From CAIWHR01 sp963779805 (lineage in GTDB: Bacteria; Pseudomonadota; Gammaproteobacteria; Burkholderiales; Casimicrobiaceae), in NCBI GenBank assembly GCA_963779805.1, contig CAVZZN010000010.1, forward strand, positions 62,001 through 126,000: a stretch of DNA of 64,000 bases, read 5' to 3'. This document shows, one piece after another, positions 8,717 to 16,432 of the stretch. The translations under genes and the position numbers were made by a program. The notes beneath the pieces were generated by a model. The model had not been told where the DNA came from. It worked only from the letters and a program-made list of their open reading frames with translations, and searched no databases. Each line of letters starts with the position of its first letter. The stretch's first letter is position 1.

Positions 8717-9234
8717 GGTGAGTTCCTGTCGAGGAGGTTGTTGGAAGCGGGTTTGTCTACGACGTGCATCGCGGACGCTATCGCGTCGACCACGTGCGCC
8801 ATTCGCCGGAGCTGCAGTCCCGTCGTCAGCGACCACAGCCCCATCAGAAACAGGATCAGGCCGGCATCGTTCCACAACTCCGGCAGCGGAGGCTCCGCTT
8901 GCGCCACCAGAGCGCAGCCCATGAAGCCGATGAACGCCTGCAGCAGCGTCCGAACACATCGGCGGCACAGCGCGTCGCGCGAATACATCGCCGGGCTCGC
9001 TGCCATCAGGAGGGACACGAATGCCGACGTTGCGGCAAGCACGCGTGAATGGGTGGCGTCCAGCGATGCGCCATGACCGGCGCAAAGGGCGGCGAGCGCG
9101 ACCCAGCGACGCGAGAGCTCGGGGAGTGCCGCGCGGTCGATGCGGGGCTTGCACCCAACCGCCGCCCGGATGGTGTCGAGCGACGCATCGCGCACGACCA
9201 CCCAGCCGATGGCATTCAGATCGAAGCGATTCAC
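8713..9234 (-). CDS. Hypothetical membrane protein upstream of the porin
   Basis: 173 aa from a GTG at 9234 that has GGAG 8 nt upstream. The N-terminal half is polar. The rest carries three hydrophobic stretches (around RVLAATSAFVSLLMAA, TLLQAFIGFMGCALVA and AGLILFLMGLWSLTT). I do not recognise a family. The stop overlaps the start of the TorF-type porin, and a tiny ORF ends 2 nt before the GTG, so it is part of a tightly coupled operon. A longer frame opens upstream without a better start. Confidence 0.6.
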   Translation of the reverse strand: MNRFDLNAIGWVVVRDASLDTIRAAVGCKPRIDRAALPELSRRWVALAALCAGHGASLDATHSRVLAATSAFVSLLMAASPAMYSRDALCRRCVRTLLQAFIGFMGCALVAQAEPPLPELWNDAGLILFLMGLWSLTTGLQLRRMAHVVDAIASAMHVVDKPASNNLLDRNSP

Positions 9235-9236
9235 GC

Positions 9237-9296
9237 CTATCGCTCCGGTGGCAGGGCGCCGCACGCCCGCGCAACCAGCGCGGGTACGTTCATCAT
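9237..9296 (-). CDS. 19-aa ORF bridging two operon genes
   Basis: Reads MMNVPALVARACGALPPER. Its ATG overlaps the stop of the 66-aa ORF (ATGA), and the ribosome site for the next gene lies inside its last codons. It could be a coupling device rather than a functional peptide. No homology is visible, and chance cannot be excluded at this length. Confidence 0.2.
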   Translation of the reverse strand: MMNVPALVARACGALPPER

Positions 9297-9493
9297 GCCG
9301 TGACGTTGGCCCGCGCGTGTTGCAGAACGTCGGCAGGTCGCGACGCTTCCTGCACGCGTTCTGCGGCGCGCGCACGCATGCGACGGCGCAACGCGCCAAT
9401 GGCGCGCGAGAGCGCGGCGATGACACAGATGACGACGAAAAGGCTCAGCAGATAGAGGGTCCGCCAGAGCAGGGGATCGTAGGCCGCACGCAT
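9293..9493 (-). CDS. 66-aa single-span membrane protein
   Basis: Starts MRAAYDPLLWRTLYLLSLF: a short polar head, one hydrophobic helix (LYLLSLFVVICVIAAL) and a long arginine-rich cytoplasmic tail. GGAG sits 7 nt before the ATG. First gene of the porin operon and downstream of the second KdpE-like site (9623-9642). Function unknown. Confidence 0.55.
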   Translation of the reverse strand: MRAAYDPLLWRTLYLLSLFVVICVIAALSRAIGALRRRMRARAAERVQEASRPADVLQHARANVTA

Positions 9494-9622
9494 CGTGATT
9501 CTCCGTGAGGTTGCGCATCGGCGCCTCGCAGCGCGCTCGGGGATTGCATTGCATGGTGCCGATGCAGATGAAAACACCTTACGCCGACGGGTCGAAACAC
9601 GGGGTCAAATACACTGCGCGGG

Positions 9623-9642
9623 GCGTAAACATAGTGCAAACG
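9623..9642 (-). promoter_or_regulatory. KdpE-like direct-repeat site 2
   Basis: Minus strand reads CGTTTGCACTATGTTTACGC: TTTGCA-N5-TTTACG, the same 20-nt layout as the site before kdp. A weak -10 candidate (TAAGGT, 9582-9577) lies 41 nt downstream, versus 42 nt at kdp. It would serve the 66-aa ORF, membrane protein and porin operon. Function inferred from similarity between the three sites only. Confidence 0.35.
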
Positions 9643-9816
9643 TCCCGTTGCGTCGCAACGCGCTTCGCGACGATGAGTCGCGGCGCGTTGACGTGGCGTT
9701 TATTCCGCGAGCTCCAATTTCGATGCCGAATTGGCGAACGCAGGTCTAGTCTCGAACGCATTGGCGATCCGATGCCCTCATCGATGCCCTCACTCCAATC
9801 CGACGAGGAGAAAGCA

Positions 9817-10326
9817 ATGGACCTTTTCCTGTCCGAATCCAGCTTTGTTCCGTTGATGTCGCCGCAAGCCACGTGGCGCCTCGAGCCGCAGCACGTGCTG
9901 CTCGACGCGCAGTTGCACCATCGCCGGCACGCGATCGACACGATCGCGTCAGTCCTGGCACGGCACGAAGGCCGCGACGAGGCCGTCGTGAATCGTGCGC
10001 TCTGGCGGCGCGAGCAATCGGGTTCGACCGCCCTCGGCTGCGGCGTTGCCGTGCCGCACGCGCGCGTCGACGGCCTGGCGAGGCCGATAACCCTGTTCAT
10101 GCGCTCGCGGTGGGCGATCGACTTCGATGCGCCCGATGGAAAGCCTGTGTCTTCGTTCTATGCGATCCTGGTTCCGGTGCACGGCGACGTCGACGACCAC
10201 CTGCGGCTTCTTTCGCTCGTTGCGGAATCGTTCCTCGACCGCGACTTGCGTTCAGCGCTCGGGCGTGCCGTAAACGAAGATGAGGTGCGCACCGCGTTTG
10301 CCGAGCGCGCTGCGCTCGCCCGTTGA
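9817..10326 (+). CDS. PTS EIIA type-2 (PtsN-like) domain protein
   Basis: 169 aa with an EIIA fructose/nitrogen-type fold. The phospho-acceptor histidine is in CGVAVPHARVDGL (His about 81), followed by the typical PVSSFYAILVP core and the HLRLLSLVAESF helix. ATG with GAGGAG 6 nt upstream. PtsN-type proteins regulate KdpD and Trk by direct contact in enterobacteria, so the location beside kdp may be meaningful. No PTS permease is nearby, which fits a regulatory rather than transport role. Confidence 0.85.
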   Translation: MDLFLSESSFVPLMSPQATWRLEPQHVLLDAQLHHRRHAIDTIASVLARHEGRDEAVVNRALWRREQSGSTALGCGVAVPHARVDGLARPITLFMRSRWAIDFDAPDGKPVSSFYAILVPVHGDVDDHLRLLSLVAESFLDRDLRSALGRAVNEDEVRTAFAERAALAR

Positions 10327-10383
10327 TGCGCTACGCGCCGGCCGGCGGATGCGTTGCACATCGTCCACGGCGGCGGCGTCTCG

Positions 10384-10656
10384 AATCCCGATCGGCAGGA
10401 GATAGCTGACGGTGCGCGCCCGTGGCAGCCGGAACACGTCGGTGAGCCTCGGCTGCCGCCGGCTCATGGCGCAAAAGAGCACCCGCCGCCAGCGTGCGAG
10501 AGCCCCGCGCCGGCGATCGTCCACGAACACGAGCTGGTCGGCGCACACGTAGGACGCTTCGCGCGGATCGAAGTCGAGCAAGCCTAGACCCCACGCGCCG
10601 CGCAGGGCGGCCGGCACGTCACATCGCTCGCGAATCAAGATTGGCTCGCCCCGCAT
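10384..10656 (-). pseudogene. kup: Remnant of Kup potassium transporter C-terminus
   Basis: An open frame on the minus strand contains the order seen at the C-terminus of Kup: DVPAALRG, then GLLDFDPREASYVCADQLVF, a basic RWRRVLFCAMSRR, then TDVFRLPRARTVSYLLPIGI. In intact Kup this is the cytoplasmic tail after the twelve membrane helices. All membrane helices are missing, and the frame runs past the normal end without a stop. The piece begins at a KdpE-like site (10653-10672), as if a deletion joined a promoter to the gene tail. Identification is from memory of the family pattern. Confidence 0.65.
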
Positions 10657-10672
10657 AAATGAAACGTAAACG
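10653..10672 (-). promoter_or_regulatory. KdpE-like direct-repeat site 3
   Basis: Minus strand reads CGTTTACGTTTCATTTATGC: TTTACG-N5-TTTATG. It matches the kdp and porin-operon sites in length, half-site spacing and orientation, and lies exactly at the 5' edge of the kup remnant. This supports the idea that the lost gene was controlled with kdp. No experiment or known box definition was available to test it. Confidence 0.35.
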
Positions 10673-10735
10673 TGCTCGCGGGGGCCACACCGGGGATGCC
10701 GGATTTCCAGCCGCTTGGAGCCGGCGGCTGGGTCG

Positions 10736-11728
10736 TCAAGGACGCCCACCCTGCCGCCGGCGCCTTCGGGCATCGCTGCCGGTGTGATCTTCCCCAGATC
10801 TTTCGGTTGCGGCGAGCGGCAGAACCTTGCGTGCCGCGACCGCAAGCATCCTGGCATCCTTCGCCCGGGCGACCGCGTCCTTCCCGGAGCCGCCGTGCCA
10901 CACCAGGGCGAGGCGAATCGCCAACGCCTGCCCATCGCGCAACGGCCGGTAGACCAGTCCGTTCATCGCGATGTTGGCGCGGCTGCGATTGACCAGCGTG
11001 AATCCCTCGCCGTGCGCGATGCGCTCCAACGTCATGGTCTGTGCGGGCTCGACCGTGACGAACCGCGGCCTGAACCGCTTGTCTGCAAAGTGCTTCCTGA
11101 CGAGGTCGTAGTAGGCCGGATTGGCGGCGCGCGGCCACCAGAACAGGGCCAGGTCCGCCAGGTCTTCGAGGCGGACCTGGCGTTTGCGCGCGGCCGCGTG
11201 CGCGGCGGGCAGTGCCGCAATCAACGGCTCCTCGCCGATGACGATCTGCATGAGATCGCCGGAGGGTATCGGCAGTCCTACGAGCGCGAAGTCCAGCTGG
11301 TCGTGGCGCAGCTTCAGCGGCAGATCCCGTGACGTGCCCGACGACACGGCGAGTCGGCGCGGAGCGAGGCGCGTGCGCCATCGTGCTTCCAGCTCGACCC
11401 CCGCACCCGGTGGCACGGCGACGGTGATCCCGATGCGCACGGTTGCAGGTGACGCGCCGGCGAGGCGTTGCATTTCCGCCGCGAGAGATTCCGCCGCTGC
11501 GACGACCTTGGAAGCCTCACGCAGCGCGACGTTGCCCGCCGCTGTCAGCGACGTGCGCACCGTGTTGCGCGTCAACAGCGCAACGCCCAGGGCCGCTTCC
11601 AGCTCGGCAATGGCGCGACTCAGGGGAGGCTGTGAAATGTGCAGCCGCTCGGCGGCGCGCCGGAAGTTGAGCTCTTCCGCCACGGCAATGAAGTAGCGGA
11701 GCTGGCGCAGGTCGAACGGCGGGGTCAT
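10736..11728 (-). CDS. LysR-family transcriptional regulator
   Basis: 330 aa. The N-terminal winged helix-turn-helix (residues 8-68, RQLRYFIAVAEELNFRRAAERLHISQPPLSRAI) is followed by a LysR substrate-binding domain. The C-terminal tail is very arginine-rich (about 25 residues). It is divergent from the secreted protein gene at 11858, the likely target. A T-N11-A inverted repeat overlaps its start codon, suggesting autoregulation. Effector unknown. Confidence 0.9.
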   Translation of the reverse strand: MTPPFDLRQLRYFIAVAEELNFRRAAERLHISQPPLSRAIAELEAALGVALLTRNTVRTSLTAAGNVALREASKVVAAAESLAAEMQRLAGASPATVRIGITVAVPPGAGVELEARWRTRLAPRRLAVSSGTSRDLPLKLRHDQLDFALVGLPIPSGDLMQIVIGEEPLIAALPAAHAAARKRQVRLEDLADLALFWWPRAANPAYYDLVRKHFADKRFRPRFVTVEPAQTMTLERIAHGEGFTLVNRSRANIAMNGLVYRPLRDGQALAIRLALVWHGGSGKDAVARAKDARMLAVAARKVLPLAATERSGEDHTGSDARRRRRQGGRP

Positions 11729-11741
11729 ACCAAAAAGGTAT
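11727..11741. promoter_or_regulatory. LysR-type box overlapping the lysR start
   Basis: ATACC-AAAAA-GGTAT, a perfect 5-bp inverted repeat with the T-N11-A form of LysR boxes. It overlaps the ATG of the LysR gene, placing it in the divergent region where such regulators usually bind. Confidence 0.45.
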
Positions 11742-11857
11742 CACGAAAAAAGTCATTCCACAGCCCGCGCGGGCCGATGACAATGCGCCCCGAACGCACC
11801 CGCTTGCCGAGCATGGCACGGCGGCCATTCGACTCGATAGCAACCGGAGGCGGAGTG

Positions 11858-12892
11858 ATGACGAAGCGCTGGAAGAACTACCTCGCCGCGAGCCTCGCCG
11901 GCCTGTATCTGTTCGCGCAGTCGGGCGAAGCCGCTTTCCTGAGCGACCTGTGGTGGAAGCCGGACGAATCCGGCTGGGGCGCCAATGTCGTTCACCAGGA
12001 CGACGTCGCCTTCGTCACGCTGTTCGTCTATTCGCCTGCCGGCGAGCCGACGTGGTACGTCGCCACCGCGACGCAAGTCGCCCTCCTGCCCGGGGGCCTG
12101 CCGGTGATGAGCGGCGCGCTGTACCGCACGCGCGGCCCCTGGTTCGGCGCTGCATTCGATCGCTCGCAGGTTCGACTCGCGCCGGTCGGGACGCTTTCCA
12201 TCACCCCCAGCGACGCAAGTCATGTGCGCTTCGACTACGACGTTCACGGCGTCGGCGTCAGCAAGGTCGTCACCCGCCAGTCCCTGCGCGTGCCGGTGTC
12301 GGAGCCGGCGGGACTGGGTTACAGCGCCACGATGTCGCTCACGCTGCGCGCTCCGGACAGGCTGCCGGAAAAGTCTCGCGTCAGCGGGACGGCCGAGATG
12401 CAGATCACGCACGATTTCGCGATGCTGACCGTTCACGACGCGGACGAGTCGTGCTTCTACGGCGGGCCGATCGTGCAGGAAGGCAAGTTCAGCAAGGTGT
12501 CGGGCACGTATGGCTGCACCGGCGGGCGCAACGGCACCGTCGAGATCAGCGAGCTGGAGTTCTCGCGCAATGGCTTCCTTGCGCGCATTTCCATGATCGA
12601 CGCCGAACGGCATTTTGGCGGGGACGATTGCCGGCGCCGCCCGATGACGTCGGCTCGCGGCCGCCTCGGATGGTCGCCGGCCGGGCAGCCCGCTACGTTC
12701 GGGGCGGAAGCGTCGGAGCGTCTGCGGCCGACGGATCCGTCGGATGGCCGACCTCCTCGCGGTGCACCTTCGCCGCGCCAGTCTCGGACCCGACACCGAG
12801 CGGTGCGGGGGCCAGCGCGACGATCCTCCGAAAGAGCTCTTCGTACTCGCTGCCGGCGTCCGCGCCGAACAGCGGGTTCGTGTGGCCGGTGA
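11858..12892 (+). CDS. Secreted protein of the WWxPxESGWG type
   Basis: Starts at an ATG 7 nt after GGAGG. A signal peptide (SLAGLYLFAQSGEA) precedes LWWKPDESGWGANVVHQDD and TLFVYSPAGEPTWYVA, a pattern seen in uncharacterised exported beta-proteins of proteobacteria. Tyr/Cys-containing beta segments continue to about residue 275. The remaining ~65 codons overlap the hemerythrin gene on the other strand and are arginine/proline-rich, so the natural end may be earlier and a frame break near 12690 is possible. Function unknown. Divergent from the LysR gene. Confidence 0.65.
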   Translation: MTKRWKNYLAASLAGLYLFAQSGEAAFLSDLWWKPDESGWGANVVHQDDVAFVTLFVYSPAGEPTWYVATATQVALLPGGLPVMSGALYRTRGPWFGAAFDRSQVRLAPVGTLSITPSDASHVRFDYDVHGVGVSKVVTRQSLRVPVSEPAGLGYSATMSLTLRAPDRLPEKSRVSGTAEMQITHDFAMLTVHDADESCFYGGPIVQEGKFSKVSGTYGCTGGRNGTVEISELEFSRNGFLARISMIDAERHFGGDDCRRRPMTSARGRLGWSPAGQPATFGAEASERLRPTDPSDGRPPRGAPSPRQSRTRHRAVRGPARRSSERALRTRCRRPRRTAGSCGR

Positions 12893-13355
12893 AGGCCTGG
12901 TCGATTTCATCCCAGTCGGCAGCCGTGAGCAATTGCGCCGCCGCCGGCAGCACCTCGTTCTCTTCGGCAAGCACGTGGGCGTACTGGAAGGCGGCATAGT
13001 CGGCAACCACGGCGTAGAACGCGGGCAGACCTCTCGCCCCGTCGCGCTCATAGCGGGCGAGCGCCTGCTCCATCTCCCGCAGCTTGGCCGTGCCTGCCTG
13101 ATGCTCGTCGTGCAACTGGTCGAGCAGCGGGACGATGGCGCGATGCCGCTCTCGAAGCAGCCGGAACAGATACGCATCTTCCTTGGGGTGATGAAAGCGT
13201 TCCGGAAAGGCCTGGATGTAATACAGCATCGAGCCAAGCAACTCGAAGTTCGGCTCGGCGATGCCGTACCTCGTATGGCGAAGCAGGAAGAGCATGCCGT
13301 GAAGCACCGCGGTCAACGCGCGGTGTTCGCTGATGATGAGTTGGATGGATTGCAT
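12693..13355 (-). CDS. Hemerythrin HHE-domain protein
   Basis: 220 aa, four-helix bundle with metal-ligand spacing: H11 (IISEHRALTAVLHGML), the HHPKEDAYLF motif, HDEHQAG, and HVLAEENEVLP. Related cytoplasmic di-iron proteins bind O2 or NO, or aid iron-sulfur repair. The C-terminal tail after residue 180 is unlike the family. An FNR-type box lies 81 nt upstream of the ATG, consistent with anaerobic or NO control. Confidence 0.85.
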   Translation of the reverse strand: MQSIQLIISEHRALTAVLHGMLFLLRHTRYGIAEPNFELLGSMLYYIQAFPERFHHPKEDAYLFRLLRERHRAIVPLLDQLHDEHQAGTAKLREMEQALARYERDGARGLPAFYAVVADYAAFQYAHVLAEENEVLPAAAQLLTAADWDEIDQAFTGHTNPLFGADAGSEYEELFRRIVALAPAPLGVGSETGAAKVHREEVGHPTDPSAADAPTLPPRT

Positions 13356-13435
13356 GCCTGACTCGTCCGTGTCGCCGGTCGTCGGGCAGCACCGTGCGCC
13401 ACGAATTCATGCTAGGCGCCCCGCGACGCGCATCC

Positions 13436-13449
13436 TTGACACGCATCAA
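13436..13449. promoter_or_regulatory. FNR/ANR-type box upstream of hemerythrin
   Basis: TTGAC-ACGC-ATCAA, one mismatch from the FNR consensus TTGAT-N4-ATCAA and flanked by an extra symmetric C/G pair. It is the only signal I see in the 13356-13669 gap between the hemerythrin gene and the small membrane protein gene. It could serve either divergent gene. Confidence 0.5.
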
Positions 13450-13669
13450 GGCACAACGCGGACGTCCTCCGTTTTGCATTGCATCAATTTCGCCGGTGAA
13501 GATCGGCGCCCGTGCGTCATGTCCCGAATGCGCTGCCCGCGGTGCGCCTTCCGACGAAACGCAGCCGCCGGCTCCGATGGATCGCCGACCGCTGTGCAGA
13601 CCGGTAAACACAGGTGGCCCGCAGCCGATAGCACGTAGATGCCCACCGCATGCGACCCGGAGCCACGTC

Positions 13670-13927
13670 ATGTATCTGCCTGCCTGGCTGTATGAGCTCA
13701 AGCCCGTGGCTTATGCCGCCGTGGCCACCATCGGCCTGCGCCAATCGGCGTTGCAGCCCTTGGGGACCCTCAGCGCGGCGCTGCTCTGGCTGGGAGTGGC
13801 CTACATGTGCTACGTGCGCATCCGCTTCCGAAACGAGCACAGGGGCTACTACTGCCATCGAAGAGAACGGCGGCGCCGCGCGCCGGATCCGGTGGGCATC
13901 GTTCCGACTGCAGCCCAAACCGATTGA
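13670..13927 (+). CDS. Small membrane protein
   Basis: 85 aa from an ATG with GGAG 7 nt upstream. MYLPAWLYELKP start, then two hydrophobic segments (VAYAAVATIGL and TLSAALLWLGVAYMCYV) and a basic, polar tail. Short proteins starting MYLPxWLYE are familiar from betaproteobacteria but have no role known to me. The tail may be extended by a lost stop. Confidence 0.6.
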   Translation: MYLPAWLYELKPVAYAAVATIGLRQSALQPLGTLSAALLWLGVAYMCYVRIRFRNEHRGYYCHRRERRRRAPDPVGIVPTAAQTD

Positions 13928-14133
13928 CGGTGCCGGCGCTCGAGTCGCAGCATGCGAGCGCATTTGACGTGCGCACGGCGCGCCGGCAAACTCGCTGGTG
14001 CAAAGTGATTGGGCGTCGTCGGCGAGTGGCGTACATCTTGTCGCATTCGATTTGCAATCGCCCCGATGATTGCGAGACGCCCGCCGGCAGGATCAGGATG
14101 TCCATCGCGGACATCGGCCAGGATGGGGGTGGA

Positions 14134-14310
14134 ATGATGAACAAGATCGTGGCAGGCACGATGCTGACGCTCATCGCGGCGCAGACGCAGGCTCAGGCCA
14201 ATTCCGTGGTGTTCGTCAGCGTACCGACGCTGGACGATCTGGGCTTGGTCGCCGTGACGCTCGTTGTCGCCATCGCCGGGGGGCTCGCCGCACGTCGGCG
14301 CAAGAAGTGA
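14134..14310 (+). CDS. 58-aa exported peptide with IPTL-CTERM-like sorting tail
   Basis: MMNKIVAGTMLTLIAAQTQAQ is a signal peptide. Almost immediately after it comes VPTLDDLGLVAVTLV...AIAGGLAARRRKK: the motif-helix-arginine cluster of IPTL-CTERM sorting signals, with VPTLxxLG in place of IPTLxxWG. The mature peptide would consist of little more than the sorting signal. A GGGGGTGG stretch precedes the ATG. No exosortase gene is in the window. It may be a truncated paralog or a very small anchored peptide. Confidence 0.5.
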   Translation: MMNKIVAGTMLTLIAAQTQAQANSVVFVSVPTLDDLGLVAVTLVVAIAGGLAARRRKK

Positions 14311-14356
14311 CCGCAGACACCTCGCGTCGACGCAGCCGCCGGCCTGCGGCCGTGCC

Positions 14357-15163
14357 GTGACCGCGCAGGGCCTGAACCTTCTGTCGCTGGCGTATTTCTG
14401 CGGCTTCGCAGGTACGTTCGCGTTTCTGGTCGTCCTCGAGCGAGGCACCGGCGCCCAGGCTGCAACCGGCCGTTGGCGCCACATCGCTCGCAACGTCGGC
14501 CTCTTCGCCCTCATCGTGATCGTCGCCGATGGGCTGGTGCTGAGTTGGCTGATGGATGTCCCGTATCGGCTGACCGAAAGCAACGGCGTGCTCACGTCGC
14601 TTGCGCTACCTTCTTTCATGCAGTTCGCGCTCGGTTTTCTGCTGCTGGATGTCTTCGACTACGGATTCCATCGGCTGACGCATCGGGTGCGCTGGCTGTG
14701 GCTGATTCACGCCGTTCACCATTCCGATACGCAGCTCGACGCGACGACGGGGATGCGCTTTCACCCGGCGGAAGTCACCATCCAGATGGTGCTGAAGACG
14801 ATCTTGCTGCTGACCCTCGGCATCCCGCTGTGGGTCGAGGGTGCGCGGGCGGTGTTCGTCAACCCTGCCAATCTCTTGCAGCACGCCAAGGTCGCATTCC
14901 CGGGTTGGATGGAGCGGTGGTTCTCGTGGCTGCTGGTGACACCCGCGATGCACCGGGTCCACCATTCGCCCGATATGCCGGAGACCAATTCCAACTACGG
15001 GGCGATCCTTTCGATCTGGGACCGGCTCTTCGGCACCTATCGGCAGCCGGATACGGGACGGCCGCCGATCTTCGGACTGCGCAAGTTGCGCGACGATCGC
15101 TGGCAAACCCTTGCTGGAATGCTGATGACCCCGGTCCGGGCCCGAGGGCTCGGCACGCTCTAG
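14357..15163 (+). CDS. Sterol desaturase / fatty acid hydroxylase family membrane protein
   Basis: 268 aa from a GTG. Hydrophobic, with the three histidine clusters of the di-iron membrane hydroxylase family: HRLTH, HAVHHSD and HRVHHS. Helices pack around these ligands at the cytoplasmic face of the membrane. The substrate cannot be told; bacterial relatives hydroxylate lipids or carotenoids. It follows the IPTL-like peptide by 46 nt on the same strand. The start is uncertain because no clear ribosome site precedes it. Confidence 0.85.
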   Translation: MTAQGLNLLSLAYFCGFAGTFAFLVVLERGTGAQAATGRWRHIARNVGLFALIVIVADGLVLSWLMDVPYRLTESNGVLTSLALPSFMQFALGFLLLDVFDYGFHRLTHRVRWLWLIHAVHHSDTQLDATTGMRFHPAEVTIQMVLKTILLLTLGIPLWVEGARAVFVNPANLLQHAKVAFPGWMERWFSWLLVTPAMHRVHHSPDMPETNSNYGAILSIWDRLFGTYRQPDTGRPPIFGLRKLRDDRWQTLAGMLMTPVRARGLGTL

Positions 15164-15173
15164 CTGTGCGCTC

Positions 15174-15560
15174 CTACGGCTTGGCGGCGTGCCACGCGCC
15201 GTTCAGGAAGCCGTCACCGGTCTTGTCGCCCGGCTTCTGGTCCTTGACCCAGGTGTAGAGCGGCTTTCCCCTGTACGCCCATTGGCGGCTGCCGTCGTCG
15301 CGCGCGATCACCGACCAGTCGCCCATGTCGCGAGCGTCGGCGGTGGCCTTGAGCGGCGGCCAGTTGCCCGCGCACGGCCCGTTGCAGGCGCTCTTCCCGC
15401 CCGAGTCCTTGTCGAAGGTGTAGAGCGTCATGCCGGCCTCGTTGGCCAGCACTCCGTTGCTCGACTTGACGCCGGCCGGCATCGACATCGTGCCCATCGA
15501 GGCGCAGGCGGACAGCAGCGCCAGGACACCCAGCGCGGAAAGGGATCGGGTGAGTTTCAT
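15174..15560 (-). CDS. Lipoprotein with secreted YxxxxD repeats
   Basis: 128 aa. Lipobox LLSAC near residue 19, then paired repeats typical of the COG4315 lipoprotein family: NEAGMTLYTFDKDSGGKSACNG and KPLYTWVKDQKPGD, with a short cysteine pair CNGPCAGNWPP between them. Likely anchored in the outer membrane; function unknown. It is convergent with the hydroxylase gene, only 10 nt apart. Confidence 0.85.
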   Translation of the reverse strand: MKLTRSLSALGVLALLSACASMGTMSMPAGVKSSNGVLANEAGMTLYTFDKDSGGKSACNGPCAGNWPPLKATADARDMGDWSVIARDDGSRQWAYRGKPLYTWVKDQKPGDKTGDGFLNGAWHAAKP

Positions 15561-15908
15561 CGGTCGCTCCTGAGGTTGGAAGTTGCTGCCCGCGTGCCAA
15601 CATCCCGCGCCCCCGCGTATTCCCCTTCGCTCGACATGCGGACTCGACGTACATCGTCACGGTCGGGTGCGGCAGATCATCGTTGCGGCGCGACTTCCGG
15701 TGACCACGAGGCGCCGGGACCGATGAGGTGGATCGCCGCGTGCATGTCGCAGGTGCGACAGGGCTTCGGATCGGGTCACGCAGGCGGCCGCAGTTGTCAT
15801 GGAAACCACGTGCCGTTAATCTGCGTGCGGCCCGCGACTCCGGGATCGCTTTGTGCAGCTCGGGGAGCGTCCGACGAACCGCCTCCTTTCACTCGACCCG
15901 AGGTTTCC
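15561..15908. other. Intergenic region between divergent lipoprotein and DsrE-like genes
   Basis: 348 nt separating two divergent genes. It must hold both promoters, but I see no convincing -35/-10 pair, operator palindrome, RNA structure or small ORF with a ribosome site. Confidence 0.4.
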
Positions 15909-16334
15909 ATGCACTCATGCACGCGATTCGTACGCTCGCTGTTCCTCGCACTCCTCACGTTCGCCGCCCTGGGCGGCGCCGCTTCGGCGCTCGCCGAGAA
16001 GGTCGTCCTCCAGGTCAGCGACGGCAATGTGGCCACCTGGAACCAGGCGCTGAACGTCATCGGCAACGTTCGTGAGGCGTACGGGCCGGACACGCAGATC
16101 GAGCTCGTCGCATTCGGCCAAGGCATCAACATGCTGAAGTTCGACGCGCCGGTTTCTTCCCGCCTGGCGGAAGCGCAGACCAAGTTCGGCGCGAAGCTCT
16201 ACGCCTGCGGGAACTCGATGACCCGCAACAAGCTCACGCAAAAGGACATGGCCCCCGACTTGATCTACGTGAAAGCCGGTATCGAGCACATCATCACCCG
16301 CCAGCGCGAAGGCTGGGTCAACGTCCGACCCTGA
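15909..16334 (+). CDS. Periplasmic DsrE-family protein
   Basis: 141 aa. Signal peptide ending ASALAEK, then a DsrE/F-like fold: VVLQVSDGNVATWNQALNVIGNV, IELVAFGQGINML and FGAKLYACGNSM, the cysteine being where DsrE proteins place their reactive Cys. The exported form suggests a periplasmic sulfur-relay or redox role, unproven. A strong terminator hairpin follows directly. Confidence 0.8.
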   Translation: MHSCTRFVRSLFLALLTFAALGGAASALAEKVVLQVSDGNVATWNQALNVIGNVREAYGPDTQIELVAFGQGINMLKFDAPVSSRLAEAQTKFGAKLYACGNSMTRNKLTQKDMAPDLIYVKAGIEHIITRQREGWVNVRP

Positions 16335-16335
16335 T

Positions 16336-16377
16336 GCTCCCGGCAAGCCCGGCCGCTCCGGCGGCCGCGGGAGCTTT
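16336..16377 (+). terminator. Hairpin terminator after the DsrE-like gene
   Basis: Outer stem GCTCCCG (16336-16342) pairs with CGGGAGC (16368-16374), with a second inner stem GGCCGC/GCGGCC, followed by TTT. It starts 2 nt after the stop codon. It lies between convergent genes and may also act weakly for narK. Confidence 0.6.
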
Positions 16378-16432
16378 GCAGTGCGCTCGCGCTGACGCAA
16401 GGTCCGAACCGCATCGCACCCGTGCACGGGCG

